Position numbers and translations under genes: made by a program
Assembly (NCBI GenBank): GCA_037044905.1
Contig: JBAOKB010000147.1
Span: 124,001 to 188,000 of the forward strand
Origin: Hortaea werneckii
Lineage: Eukaryota; Ascomycota; Dothideomycetes; Mycosphaerellales; Teratosphaeriaceae
Length of the DNA: 64,000 nucleotides
Direction: 5' to 3'
Shown here: in pieces, positions 32,731 to 44,050 of the stretch
Numbering within the stretch: the first letter of the stretch is position 1
How the letters are laid out: each line of letters starts with the position of its first letter
The notes under the pieces: model-generated
Seen by the model: only the letters and a program-made list of their open reading frames with translations
Told to the model about the DNA's origin: nothing
The model's database searches: none

Positions 32731-34956
32731 TTACGGCAACGCCATAAACACCTTAAGCAATGCAGGGTAATTCGGCGTACCAAGACCAGTCACGGGATCC
32801 CAGCCCTGCGTAACCTTAAACCCCTGAGTGTTGCAGCCAGGGTTGCTACCAGTCGTAATATCGTGGAGCGCTGAGGGGTTGGCATAGAGCGTCGGGTTAA
32901 CAAACCCCACAGTCTTCTTGCCAGCCGCGAGTCGCTCTTCGTTGATCTACGACAGAAGGTCAGACACCCTTCGACACTTTGCATGAGGTCTGTTTTTGCA
33001 TGACTTACTCTGTTGATGATAGCAGCAAACACTGGCGCAGCTGCCGATGTACCACCGATGAGCTCTGGCAAGCCATTGTTGATGATCACAACATTGTCGC
33101 CAACAGCGGAGATATCTGGATAACCGCGTCCGGCTGAATTGTAGAGACCGCCTTGTGTCACGGATTCTGGCGGGTTATTCATATTCGACGTGGTGTAACT
33201 CTTGTAAGGGGGCTTATGGGCGGTGAGGTACGTATTAACAGCCGTCTGCTGATAAGCCGGGCGAGGATAGATATTGGAAAAGCCACCGCCTGATGGGAAG
33301 CGAGTGACAGCGACTTCTTCGTCCTTCGCTGGATCGCCTCCCGTAGGCAGGAAGGTCGCTCCAGCGGCCGTGACGTACGGACAGGAGGCTGGAAAGTCAG
33401 GGTTGAAAACCTCTCCATTCCCAAGACAGCCATCGGAGTTGCCGTCGTCCGCACCTCTTGCGGCCACGCCAGAGTCACCGCTTGCGATGACAACGGTGAC
33501 GCCTTGCATTCCCAGTTTCATGAACTCATTGCATTGGCGCTTCTGGTAGTTTGTCGGCAGGTCATCTTCTTGCTCACCGTAGGAGATTGATATGACGTTG
33601 GTAGGCTTGTACACGCCGCATTGCAGCTTGCCCTGATAGCCGAGAGGGTTCGGGTCAGGATATTTGGGATCGATTGCTGCGTTGCCAGTCTGCTACATGT
33701 TAGGCGCGGACATCTTTGCGTTGGACTAATGAGACCCACCTCGCCGTATGCAGAATAAGTGCAGTAAGACCCGTCGATAGCATCTAGGAAAGTATTCAGG
33801 AAGCCACCGCCTCCCTCCAATCCCGTTGCGTAGAAAATGTCATCGGTCTGAAACAGAATGCTATTTTGTGGGTAGATGATAGGATACGAGATCTGGAAGT
33901 CGAGGTCACTCTCGCCTCCAGCGTATAGGCCGGGCGCAAAGCCACCGTCAATGCCTTCAAGCTTCGGCCGAGTAGTGAGCGGGATTTGTGGCGCGAAGGC
34001 GGCGAAGAATTCAATGAGGTCCTCAGCTGCGTAGTAGTCACCTTCTTCGAAGATGCCGAGCTCGTTCCCTTTCGCGGCTTTTGTTGCTTTAGTGATGTTG
34101 TACCTGGGAATGATCAGCATGATGTTTTAGAGGACAGGGGACGTGACATACATCAGAGCGATGCAAGGCGGCGTTATATACTCGTCGCAATGAGACAATT
34201 CAAACTCAGTGGCATTGAGCGTTGTCAGTGGGATGGTGATATTTGGTCCCGGTACAGGGCCAGAGAAAGGCTGGTTGGCACTTGTACGGAAGCCACGCTT
34301 TTCCAACTCTCGCTTTCTAGCATCAAGCGAGCGGCCATTGGATGCCTTGCCTCCCGCCAGCAACTTCAAGCCGGGCGTGACGTAGTCGATATGATCAGCC
34401 AGATGCTCCGGGACGTAGTACTCGTCGCAGGCTACGTGCTTGCTCCCGGTAGCGGCGTGTTCGTAGTGATAGTATTTGGTTTTCAAGAGGCGCTCAGCTT
34501 CGTGGACTTTAGCATCGAATTGCACCCATTGCTTGTTGGTCGAATGGGAGATGCGAGCAGGATCAATGCCCGAGTTCATGATCCAGTCAAACACGCCGTC
34601 GACTTGCTCCTTTGTGGGAGCGAAGATGTCATGAATCTCTTCAGCAGTGTACCATTTTCCATATTTCGTTGAGGTAGGATCGGAACTGGCATCTAGTGGT
34701 CAGCATGTCGTTGGCAAAGAAGGCAGAATGCCATGCCTTACACTTCGTCTAGTAACTCTGCACCGCGACCATTATCAATGTTAGACTGCACGAGGCCAAT
34801 CCTCATCGGCAGGACGGCCTCTGAATGCACTTCTCCACGCTTGACCCATTGCTTGAGGGGTGAAGTGCGCTTTTCGTGCAGAACATGACCCACAGGTGTA
34901 GCGAGTGCCCAAGTAGAGCTCGCAAATGCAGCTAGCAAAAAGGTCTGAAAATGCAT
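32731..34956 (-). CDS. Secreted sedolisin-family tripeptidyl peptidase (MEROPS S53, SED2-like)
   Basis: Five exons: 34742-34956, 34152-34685, 33740-34103, 33009-33689 and 32731-32946; introns of 48-62 nt; 669 residues. The start MHFQTFLLAAFASSTWALA is a signal peptide. A pro-peptide follows with LLDEVSDPTSTKYGKWYT and ends around a Lys/Arg-rich site (RKRELEKR). The mature part shows KPTNVISISYGEQEDDLP, VIASGDSGVA with the oxyanion-hole Asp, and the serine motif GGTSAAAP. The C-terminus has GWDPVTGLGTPNY and a Ca-site-like Asp/Gly region. Sedolisins remove tripeptides from protein N-termini at acid pH, outside the cell. The usual Glu-x3-Asp pair is not obvious; the equivalent region reads GGFLNTFLDAIDGSYC, as I recall for SED2-type members. 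GTG at 34995 is in frame but not credible as a start. Confidence 0.92.
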
Positions 34957-36082
34957 GGTGAGAGCAGTAGCAACAAAGTAGGTCCTTGTCAACACTACCT
35001 ACTGATGCCTCCTAAGGCGCGTCAGTCATTTATACCATCTTCTGACGGTGGCCGAGGCATTCAGAATCAGCCCGAGATTTGAGTATTGCCTCGAAAGGTG
35101 CTTGCGCATGCATTGCAACCCTACCTCCAAGACGATCAATGCTAAATGACCATGTGGCTGCAGATAGAAGCCTATGAGGCGTTACACTATTCAACTCAAG
35201 CATTGCTGCCGAGGCCATCTTTTTGTTGTACTCCGAGGCTTGAACAGAAATCAGTAAAGCTTAGCAACCTTGAAGATATTGCCTGGCGGCACCGTCACCG
35301 AAAATGGCAGGAGCAAAGAGAGACTTCCAGACCCCGCATACTAGTAGATGATCTTCGTACTAGCCACGCGACCATTTTTTAGATCTGGCACAACGAAAGT
35401 TCGCGGGGAGACATCATTGTTGAGAAGAACGGGCTGAACGGAAGCTCAGTCGCAGGTGTTTTCCCCTCTTGCGGCTGTGTTTCTGAATATGCCTCAACTT
35501 CGATAGGCAGTTGCACATCCCGGCCGACTCTGCCTTTTTGAACTATTCGGAGACGCCATTGAGCATTACTCAAACTCACGCACGAATCAAGCAAATTTTG
35601 CAAGTCAAGGCTTCAACGGAATCTCGTCTCTCGTAGTATTCCGGCAGTTCAGGTCCAGAGCCTATCATAAAGGCTACGCAGTAGTATTTGGAACCTGTTC
35701 CTTCGACGATGGGCGTCGTCGCTTAAGTGATACGAACGTCCAGCACTTCTTAAGCTACTTTGTGCATTCTTGGCTGGTGGATCAAGCAATGGCTTTGCAT
35801 TGGTGGTACGCATCGGTTGCCGTGAAGTCTTTGTATGGAGGTTAGAGCGGGTGGTGTTGTCTTGAAAGGTTTCGGGACGACTGCCGACCAACAATTGCTC
35901 AGCCACATCGAACGCCACAGGTGTTCTTCTCCCCCGCATTGTTGGAAGCGGGGCGGATGTTTGTGCTATTGGAGGTTGTTAGAGATACCTACTATAGCTT
36001 CACCATATCCATCGCGTGTCGAGGATAGAGTAAGCGATTCGCGTTGCACACCAGACCTCTACTTAGCCAAGCATACGCCTCG
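34957..36082. promoter_or_regulatory. Divergent intergenic region, peptidase / NAS2
   Basis: 1.1 kb between divergent starts, so both promoters should lie here. Frames of 60-96 codons on both strands show no family resemblance. Confidence 0.4.
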
Positions 36083-36925
36083 ATGGGCTTGAGGATGGAT
36101 GATTTGCACGCACCGACCGTAGGCTCCGGCCCAACTAGCCAACCACTTTCGAACGGCACCGAAGGCGAACTCACGCTGCAAGAGCTGATCGCAAGGAAGG
36201 AGAACTTGGAGGCCGAGCTCACCGCATTAGGCTCAGTTCTGGACTCTGTATGGTAGCGCACGCATACATCTGTACAGGTCTGAGGTCATCGCTAACGGCA
36301 GGCTCTCAGCACAATGTAGATATGAACACGCCCCTCTTGACGCCAGATGGATTCCCACGAGCCGATATCGACGTTGCCCAAATACGTACGACACGATCAC
36401 GCATAATATTTTTGAAGAACAATCACAAGGATCTGATGCGCAAGCTGGAGGTGGCAGTTCAGGAAGCGTTCGCAACAGGGAAATCACCTGACGTGCCAGC
36501 TACGACGGCAAGCAACGCTGCTCCCAGAGCCCCTGCTGTGCAAGCAGAGCCGGCTGCAGCTTCATCTGGCGCAGCCATTGAACCACCATTTGCAAGAGTC
36601 AATACAGTAGCGCCAAATAGCCCAGCAGACCAAGCAGGCATGCTCGCAGGCGACAAAGTGACACGATTTGGCACTGTAAATTGGACAAATCACGAGAGAT
36701 TAAGCAAAGTCGCACAAGTCGTGCAGAACAATGAAAACGTAAGCCCTCAGGCATGGAGTGGTAGGTATCTCGGCCAATGCTAATGCTTCACAGCGCGCGA
36801 TTACCGTAAAGGTTCTTAGGGAGGGCTCATCGACGGCGGCGTCGCAGCCTCTCGAGCTACAGCTGATGCCGAGAAGAGACTGGGGTGGTAGGGGCCTTCT
36901 CGGGTGCCATCTACTCCCCATCTGA
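36083..36925 (+). CDS. NAS2: 26S proteasome assembly chaperone Nas2 / p27 (PSMD9)
   Basis: Three exons, 36083-36247, 36310-36738 and 36794-36925; 241 residues. N-terminal helices ELTLQELIARKENLEAELTA and LGSVLDSHNVDMNTPLLTPD run across the first junction, followed by GFPRADIDVAQIRTTRSRII, the most conserved block of the family. An Ala/Pro-rich linker (about 115-145) leads to a PDZ domain with FARVNTVAPNSPADQAGMLA and GDKVTRFGTVNW, continued over the second intron as RAITVKVLREG. Nas2 binds the C-terminal tail of the ATPase Rpt5 through its PDZ domain and guides assembly of the proteasome base. The start is the first ATG in frame; a second ATG four codons later (MDDLHAPT) is also possible. Confidence 0.92.
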
Positions 36926-37422
36926 AGTCCAGAGGAACAGAAGTGTGGGACAACAGGTGGGAAAAGCAATTAGACGCCCTTATGCCAATTTCATGTGACG
37001 AAAAACGTCCGTCAAGGTCAAGCTCCAGGAGTGGTCAAACCCAATCGAGAACAGCCGTCAGGCTTTATGAGAGTCTCAGTGGGCATTCAGAAAGGGTAAC
37101 AGATTGACCAATAGCACAGGTCAGTGTAGAGACTTGGGCATAGTTTCAGCGCCTCAGCGCAAGGACAATGCAGAAGAAAGCAATGCGCCGAGAAGCAATA
37201 GTCGAGAAGGATGTTGAATCTCGTGAACGTTAGATTCGTAGCACTATAATATGCTTATGTACAATACAGGATAACCCGATCCTCCTGCCCACGGCCGTTC
37301 ACAGTGGAAGACGAGCACTGCGTCGCAAAGCTCAACGTGCAAACAATCACCAACCAGTCTTGTCGAGCTTATGCTACCACCCAATTTCATGCAGTGCAGT
37401 TGATTACATCCCCTGAACCTTC
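36926..37422. other. Intergenic region
   Basis: About 500 bases holding the NAS2 3' UTR and probably the 3' UTR of the small minus-strand gene. Nothing else seen. Confidence 0.35.
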
Positions 37423-37698
37423 CTACTCAGTCACTGGATCTAATCTCAAGAAATTGCCAGTCGTAGAACCGGCGCTACTGTTGCTGTCGGAGCGCCTGGC
37501 TTTGTGCAAAGGTTCGATGACGTCGCTGGAAGACGAGCCTCGGTGATCATCATTGACGGGAGAGTTTAATGTCTGGGACGGAGCAGATGTAGTCGACGGG
37601 CTCGATTGGCATGGTGCAAGGCTCAGGAACATTGGTTGTGACCTTGGCAGAGAAGTGTTGGAGTTGACGGTGGTGGTGGAGTTGTTGGTGGGCGCCAT
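37423..37698 (-). CDS. Small Ser/Thr/Asn-rich hypothetical protein, 91 residues
   Basis: ATG at 37698 in a good fungal context (CAGTCATCATGGCG), single frame. The product starts MAPTNNSTTTVNSNTSLP, is rich in Ser, Thr, Pro and Asn throughout, and ends with KARRSDSNSSAGSTTGNF and LRLDPVTE. Small fungal proteins with an Arg-Ser-rich patch followed by a 'F(L/F)(R/K)L.PV' end are common and some are stress- or conidiation-related; the likeness here is only a loose pattern. No targeting signal is seen. A + strand frame crosses the same bases but has worse composition. Confidence 0.42.
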   Translation of the reverse strand: MAPTNNSTTTVNSNTSLPRSQPMFLSLAPCQSSPSTTSAPSQTLNSPVNDDHRGSSSSDVIEPLHKARRSDSNSSAGSTTGNFLRLDPVTE

Positions 37699-40683
37699 GA
37701 TGACTGCGAGTGTACTGGCGGTCTACCGAGGTTTGGAGTTGGAGTCTTTTGATAATATCGATGCAGGTCTACTTGACTCTGGGGTAGACAGTATCGGTTT
37801 CGAACCCTTTGGTGGTTTAGATTCTTGCGGTTTTGGCTCTGCTAATTGGAAAAGTAGCTTGAGAGTTTGGTAACGCATGTTGGAGGTAGGCAAGGCAGCT
37901 TATGTACTCGAGATCGTAGCTAGAAGGTACAAGGAAAGTGTGATGCTCGTCAGCGCACTAAACGCTGGCATAAAGCTAACTGTGATGTACTTCATCCCTC
38001 CCTCGGAGCGCATGGAGGCGGTTCATGAACTCTAGAAAGCCGCGCTAGCTGTTGTGTACAGTAGGTTTCTAAGCGCCATCATCCTATGAGCTGCGACGAT
38101 TCCACGGCAGCTTCAAGTGAGGTCGAGCTTCCTTTGGTCCTTAGAGACTCGGTGCGAAAACATTTCGGGAGCGTTCATAAACATGTGAACGTTCTGACCA
38201 ATCGGAGAGGTGACGGGAATAAGCTACCCGGGAAATACTCGCGGTTCTCGGTGACATTTCTCCAGACTCCAGCTCTGAAGGCGGAGGCATTTGAGCTTGA
38301 TGGAATGGCACGCCTCGGTTGCGATTAGAGCGGTGGTTCAGTTAAAATGCCCTGCTGATCGACACGATCAAGAGCTTCCTGCAAGCAATCGGTTCAATGC
38401 TAGAAAGCCAATCACGTTTGTTGGCCGCAAGTGGTCCTGCTTTGCACTCAGTGACGTCTGACAGGGACTAGTCGACGGCATTTACCTTTGACCTTGAAAG
38501 TGTCGCCCGATGAGCTTAGAACATGACGCAAGTATTTTCTATTGTCGACGAAGCTTCAAGTGCGAAGATTAGAGTATGTGTCAGTCTAGGCTCAATAAAG
38601 TTGAGGTTCAAGATGCCTTGAAGGATTCAAGTCAGCAAAACTCTTGCGTCTATCTCAGCCTCAAGCTGGCATAGTGGTGCCCTTGCAATTTACACTGTGC
38701 ACGCATTGAGCGGTCCCTGGTGATGCAAACGCTCTCATCTGAAAGCTGTTTCTCGACTCACGCAATTAAGAGAAGAGTTTTCGGTCAAACTGAGTACCAT
38801 GAAACGATTGCGTCTCGTCCCAAGGATCACTAAGGTTGTTACTGCCATCGCGAGGTAGGTGTGAGAAGGCAGTCGCAGAGACCCTGTCATCAACGTTTAT
38901 CAAACTGTATGGGTTGGACGCCGCAGAACTTGTGTTGTCCCCTACAAGAGGATCTCTTCCCGTTCGTAAGAACCGACTTGCAAGAGACAACCTTGTGCAG
39001 ATACACTAAAGGCATCCACCTACCTGGCGAGCATGGAGCAGTGCTATTTCCTCTCCCGTCTCTGAGTAGTACGGTTGTCAAGACATGTCTTGGGCCCGTG
39101 TTCAGGTGCAGAGACTGCGATCGTTGACTGTCGTACGTGTTATGCGTTGAGTGTCTGAGAGTATGGAGCTTGAACTGTTGTGTGCCATCTTTGTGCCGAA
39201 TGACATGGCCCTCACACGCACAAGCTCCGAAGCGCCAGACCGCAACATCGCCTGAACAACATCTCAAGGCTCTGAGTGTCGTTAGGAACAGTGGCTCCGT
39301 AATTCTAAATCCCTGGTGGCATGCTGCATAGGATTTCGCCTCTTTCAGCGCCAGTCGTCTCCCGACATTTCGCATTGGTGCACAACAGTTTTGGCAGGCA
39401 ACACAAGGTAAGGCAATTACAAGTCATCCGGCAAACTGCGGCCACACTGGGCAAACTCTCATTCTCGAGTCCGAGTTCCGGCATCATTGTGTAGCGGGTG
39501 GAAGCATTCGACCGTTTGTTGTGTTCCGCGCTTGTCAAAACGGAAGCCCATCCGTTCTTCCAATTGTACCACCTGTCAACGCACCGGCCCTTTGCTTGAG
39601 GTCATCCAACGCATTCTTCGCTCTGCGGTACCACCAGCGTTTACAGATGTCCATGATCTGCCAGGGACCATTTTGCGGTGAGAATTGGGACAAGGATGAG
39701 ACCTTATGGCAAGGTCCACCATTGTGCATTGGCATGTATTTTCGTCCATACGCGAAGCGGCAGGTGTCGAGGGCATTAAGATGGACGTTAAGGTCTATGC
39801 CGACATGGAACATCCAAGCATCAGCAATGACGGTGTCGCAGAAAAAAACCGCGGACGCCACGAGGTTCGGTAGCCGGCTGGGGTTTCGAGGTCGGCTGCG
39901 GAGACGCCAACGGCTCTTTTGTGGAACAATCAAACTATAGGGTGGGTTCAGCCGAATTCGTCATGCGCTGGTCTGTTCAATGCTGAAACGTTTTCGATGA
40001 AGACATGGCATGAGAAACAGCGAGAGTGTCATTATCATTCGCAGTACGCGGATGGAAGATCAAAGGCGAGATTCGATGTCTTCTGATTAACGTTATCGCT
40101 TTGCAGCTCATTCTTCGATTTTAGGGAAAGTTTCCAGTGCGCTTCGCAAACGACAGCGGGGCGCGAGACACGCCCGACTTCCCGGCGGATGTTTAACTGC
40201 AATACATCCTGCAGGGTTGGCAGGGACATGGGCCGGATGCAGAGGCGTAACGTTGATCCCGACCTCCGCGCGGCACCGCCCATCCCATATTCAACCTACA
40301 CGAATTCACCTCGCTTCGCTCACCGTGACAATATGCCAGTAGGGCTAATAGCTCCCAAGATGGAGCTACAGGTGAGACCCACTTTGTCGACAAGCCTTAC
40401 ATACCGTCGTACATTCCTGAGAGCATAGGTTAACAACGTCTGCTGTGTAGCAATTGCCCTCAAGCACAGGTGACAACAGGACCTATAAAGCCGTCCATGT
40501 CCTCGCCGTAGGGATAGAATTGTTCAACGGTCAAACTCCACACTCCACATCCGTCGAGCTTCCTTGGAAAGTCAATCCTTAATCGATCAATCGGCTTCGA
40601 CGTGAAGTAAAAACCCTACTCAGCACCGTACCTTCTTTCCTCTTGCTAACTCTTATTAGAGATCTTCCACCGATTCGCCAAAG
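37699..40683. other. Long intergenic region, no gene recognised
   Basis: 3 kb. Overlapping frames of 60-160 codons occur on both strands (for example minus 38890-39375 and 39535-39933), but all lack family motifs, and frames on opposite strands are equally open, which argues against coding. No terminal repeats or transposase motif were found. Just upstream of the gene at 40684 a ctaac...ttag segment near 40645-40660 looks like the end of a 5'-UTR intron. Confidence 0.35.
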
Positions 40684-40833
40684 ATGTGCACCCAGGTGAC
40701 GCACGAATACCGCTGCGGCCATAAGAAGATCGAGAAGGCCCAATGTGCCGTTTCCAAGAGGGCCGACTGTGGCACCTTGAACAAGCGCACCATTACTCAT
40801 GCCCAACGCTGCCAACAGTGTGGTGGAGGGTAA
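40684..40833 (+). CDS. Small Cys/His-rich protein, 49 residues
   Basis: ATG at 40684 and TAA at 40831-40833. The product reads MCTQVTHEYRCGHKKIEKAQ in its first 20 residues, then three more Cys in AQCAVSKRADC and a final QRCQQCGGG. The pattern 'MC.......CGH......C......C.........C..C' recalls small fungal zinc-binding-like peptides that begin 'MC.....Y.CGH'. Six Cys and three His could bind one metal ion, but this is inference. No signal peptide. Likely introns before the ATG and after the stop (gtgagt at 40837, acceptor near 40898) would put the coding part in one small internal exon. If instead the gtaaca at 40830 is used as donor, the protein would be longer. Confidence 0.5.
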   Translation: MCTQVTHEYRCGHKKIEKAQCAVSKRADCGTLNKRTITHAQRCQQCGGG

Positions 40834-41655
40834 CAGGTGAGTCTCACAGCTTTTACATTTTGTCGTCATCAAGCAAGTGGACAGTGACTAAGTACAGGAC
40901 CAGCCAGCTTCTCTGTCACCCACCTCAGGATTGCCAGACGCAAGAACGCTCGGCCGCAGTTTGATCGAGTAGATGGCATGGAAAACGAGCTTTTCTTCTG
41001 ATGTATTTTAGCAAGCTTGGTGCTATGGCGCAGGAAAGAGCGGAAGTCTCGCGACTTGGTTGCAGACCGCATTCTTCCACATGAGTATGGATTTTGACGA
41101 CAATAGGGGTTTGATTTATCATCTTATATCGCTTGAATACTACGCAAATCTACAAGTCACACAGCAAGTTCTTCACACCCATCGGCGTTCCCTATCAGTC
41201 CAACTTTTCGGCCTTCGGTGACGCTTGAATTGAGATATTGCTAAGCAAAAGGAGTTGCCGTGGGTCTAAATGTTGCGAGGACAATATCAATTTTGCCGAG
41301 GTCAGGAGGCCGAGGAACAGTTCAATGATCTGAAAGTTGGACAAGCGTCAGAACGCTCTCCAAACTCTCGTTTATCGGAACCCTGTAAAGCTGCATTGCA
41401 TCCGGTCCATTTTGAAAGGTAGTGCAGTATGTGACATGATGTTGAATTTCATGCGAGGATTCAGGTGCAAGATAAGTCATACCTACTATAGGGACTTATC
41501 GTACGTGGCGCCCGCATCGCCCGAATGCGGACGCGGTCAAAGGTTGCGGGAACACCCGCGCAGCCGGGCAACTTTCGTCTATCGTACATACTGACATCTA
41601 TCTGCGACCTTACCGAACAGAGCCTGTTTCGGAACACTATTCGTGGGAGACCGTC
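40834..41655. other. Intergenic region upstream of MDM12
   Basis: About 820 bases: 3' UTR of the small Cys-rich gene and promoter of MDM12. No further gene seen. Confidence 0.4.
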
Positions 41656-42819
41656 ATGTCTGTGGACATTGACTGGCAAACACTTACCGAAGGTCCAGAT
41701 GGCGAGGCTCTGGCTGAGACTATACGAGCGTTTGTGCATGAAAGATTTCAACAAATCTCCCTGCCCAAGCTCATACGATCTGTGAAGTGCCACTCCTTTG
41801 ATTTTGGGACCATTGCACCGAATGTGGTGTTGAAAGACATCTGCAACCCACTGCCTGATTTCTATGAGGATGACACAGAAAGCGAAGGCTCCGCTCTAGA
41901 GAAGGATTCGTCGCCACCAGCCAAAGTCACTGAAACTGTGAGAGAACCGAGCCGGGGTCCGCGCGAGTACAGACGAGACCACCGTCCTTCGAATCTCGAC
42001 AGCCTACGACAAGCCGAGAGTCTAGCGGTACCCCGAGGAGCGGCTACGCCTGGCTTTCGCGGTGGCTCAACGTTGGGATATTTCCACATGCCACTCTCAG
42101 CGGGACTCTCTGGAACAAACACTCCACTTGCGGCCGTGGCGGGTGCTCACTATCAGCAGGGGCAATCAGAAGGTCAAGAGCCACATCCTCTCCATCAACA
42201 TCATCACGCAGACTCTTTCAGTTCAATCTCTCCCCCGCCTTCTAACACACCGCCTTCGTGGGCAGAGTCTGGCGATCATAGTTCAAATCAGCAGCGACAT
42301 GCTTCCACCATATCTGCCGGCTCTGATACCCCTGTCCATGACGACAGAAGCCCTGAAGACCTACAAGTCGTGTACCATGTCACATACAGCGGCAATGTCC
42401 GACTTTCGATGACCACAGAAGTTTTCCTTGACTACCCAATGCCTAGTTTCGTCGGCATACCATTAAAGCTCAACATCACGGGTGTCAACTTCGACGGAGT
42501 GGGGATTCTGGCTTACATCAAGAAGAAAGCCCATTTGTGCTTCTTGCCGCCAGAGGATGCAGAGGCCCTGATAGGCGGTGAGGACTCGACTACTGAGGCC
42601 CATGAACGGAGGAAGAGCGGTTCCGAAAACGCCACCGAACGTAAGAAAGTGGGCCAACTCCTTGAACATATCAAGATCGAAAGCGAAATGGGCGAGACCG
42701 ATAGCGGCAAACAGGTTCTCAAGAATGTCGGCAAGATCGAGAAGTTCATCCTGGAGCAGGTGCAGCGGATCTTCGAGGATGAGTTCGTCTACCCCAGTTT
42801 CTGGACATTTCTGGTCTGA
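41656..42819 (+). CDS. MDM12: Mdm12, ERMES complex subunit (SMP domain)
   Basis: Single exon, 387 residues. The N-terminus SVDIDWQTLTEGPDGEALAE, followed by IRAFVHERFQQISLPKLIRS and SFDFGTIAPNVVLKDICNPL, is diagnostic. The SMP lipid-transfer fold is split by a disordered Ser/Pro/His-rich insertion (about 75-235). It resumes with QVVYHVTYSGNVRLSMTTEV and PLKLNITGVNFDGVGILAYI, and closes with the family ending IFEDEFVYPSFWTFLV. Mdm12 bridges Mmm1 on the ER and Mdm10/Mdm34 on the mitochondrial outer membrane and passes phospholipids between them. Length is in the usual range for filamentous fungi. The frame is intact. It is the last clean gene before the indel-rich right part of the window. Confidence 0.95.
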   Translation: MSVDIDWQTLTEGPDGEALAETIRAFVHERFQQISLPKLIRSVKCHSFDFGTIAPNVVLKDICNPLPDFYEDDTESEGSALEKDSSPPAKVTETVREPSRGPREYRRDHRPSNLDSLRQAESLAVPRGAATPGFRGGSTLGYFHMPLSAGLSGTNTPLAAVAGAHYQQGQSEGQEPHPLHQHHHADSFSSISPPPSNTPPSWAESGDHSSNQQRHASTISAGSDTPVHDDRSPEDLQVVYHVTYSGNVRLSMTTEVFLDYPMPSFVGIPLKLNITGVNFDGVGILAYIKKKAHLCFLPPEDAEALIGGEDSTTEAHERRKSGSENATERKKVGQLLEHIKIESEMGETDSGKQVLKNVGKIEKFILEQVQRIFEDEFVYPSFWTFLV

Positions 42820-44050
42820 GTTCTTGGTCGGACACGTATCTGCCGGACCGGTGAAGGCTTCGCATGGCGGAGGATGGACTTGCTTCCGTGCCAATACTAT
42901 CTTTGTCAAGATCGCTGATGCACGACTGCGTGATTTCCTTGACAACCTTATCGCCCAACGATCGGCATGGACTGACGAGCCCGAGTCGGTCCCAAAAACC
43001 TTCTCGAGAGGTTCAAAATTACAGGCATTATACGATACTTTACACACCTGGTCGACGTCCATATTAGCCATAGTTTGGAGCGGGTCCGTCGCACCCGACG
43101 GCACTTGGTCTAGCTCCAAGGCGCTCACGTGTAACGCCCATGTGCAACGTGGCACGAAGCAGCGGCAAAGCTTGCATAGCGCTATCGGTTACGTGCAGCT
43201 GTCATTCTAAACGCGGTGTAAGGGCCGTCGCGGAACACGGGACGGTCTGCAGCGCAGCTGCAACTACGCGAGTGTAACTATGTACCGAAGAATGCGTTTT
43301 CTGCTGCCGCGCGCAAAAGGGCGCCTATTTTGCCGATTTCGGCGGGAGATTTAGGCGAGGTGATGAGAGAGGAGTGCTCATGAAGGGCAAACGATTCATG
43401 GTTTAAGTTGCCCAGTTGCCTTCAAGCAAAGAGACGGGAATTTGGAAGAGTCTTCTCAGTGGCATGGTAGAAGGCTACTTCAGAGGTAGCTGCTTTACAC
43501 TTAGGTGGCCACCATTGTGCCCAGTCGCCAATTCCCGCGTCGGACCTAGACCACTGAAGTCCTCATTGCCGCATAGACGACTTTCGAAGACAAAATGTGG
43601 TGGACATTAGCCATATCGGATCACAATTGCCTTTGCCATGCGGCCATTCCTGCAAGGCTCCTGTCACTGCCGTCCAGCGTATCGAAAGATGACAGCAAGC
43701 GACTATGCCTTTCGGTCGTATCCATACCATCTTATAGCTATATTGCAACGGACATGGAATATCATTACGCTCGAGGAGTTCCTAGTTCTAATTGGAAGCA
43801 GAAGTTGTGAGGTATCAAGTATTACAGTATACACTACTAGGTTGCTGCCCAAAAAGAGGGAAGCGTGTGCACGTGTGTAATAATGTGAATTCCAAACCAA
43901 TTCCCTCCCAAGACCCAAAAAATCATCCTGAACAACAACGCAATATTGGATATCAATCTATACTTCATAAAACTCCCAGCAATAACGTGTCCTGGTCACC
44001 TATGTATCCAGGAAAAAGAAAGGAACCCCGTGGCCGCCTGGTGTACTGGC
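42820..44050. other. Convergent intergenic region
   Basis: 1.2 kb between the 3' ends of MDM12 and the repeat-bearing hypothetical. Frames extend opposite MDM12 and a short way past its stop, but none looks coding. Confidence 0.4.

Noticed and set aside
38766..39940. Overlapping frames of 130-160 codons on both strands in the 37.7-40.7 kb gap
   Set aside because: Both strands are equally open, with no motif, no introns that extend them and no repeat ends; treated as chance.
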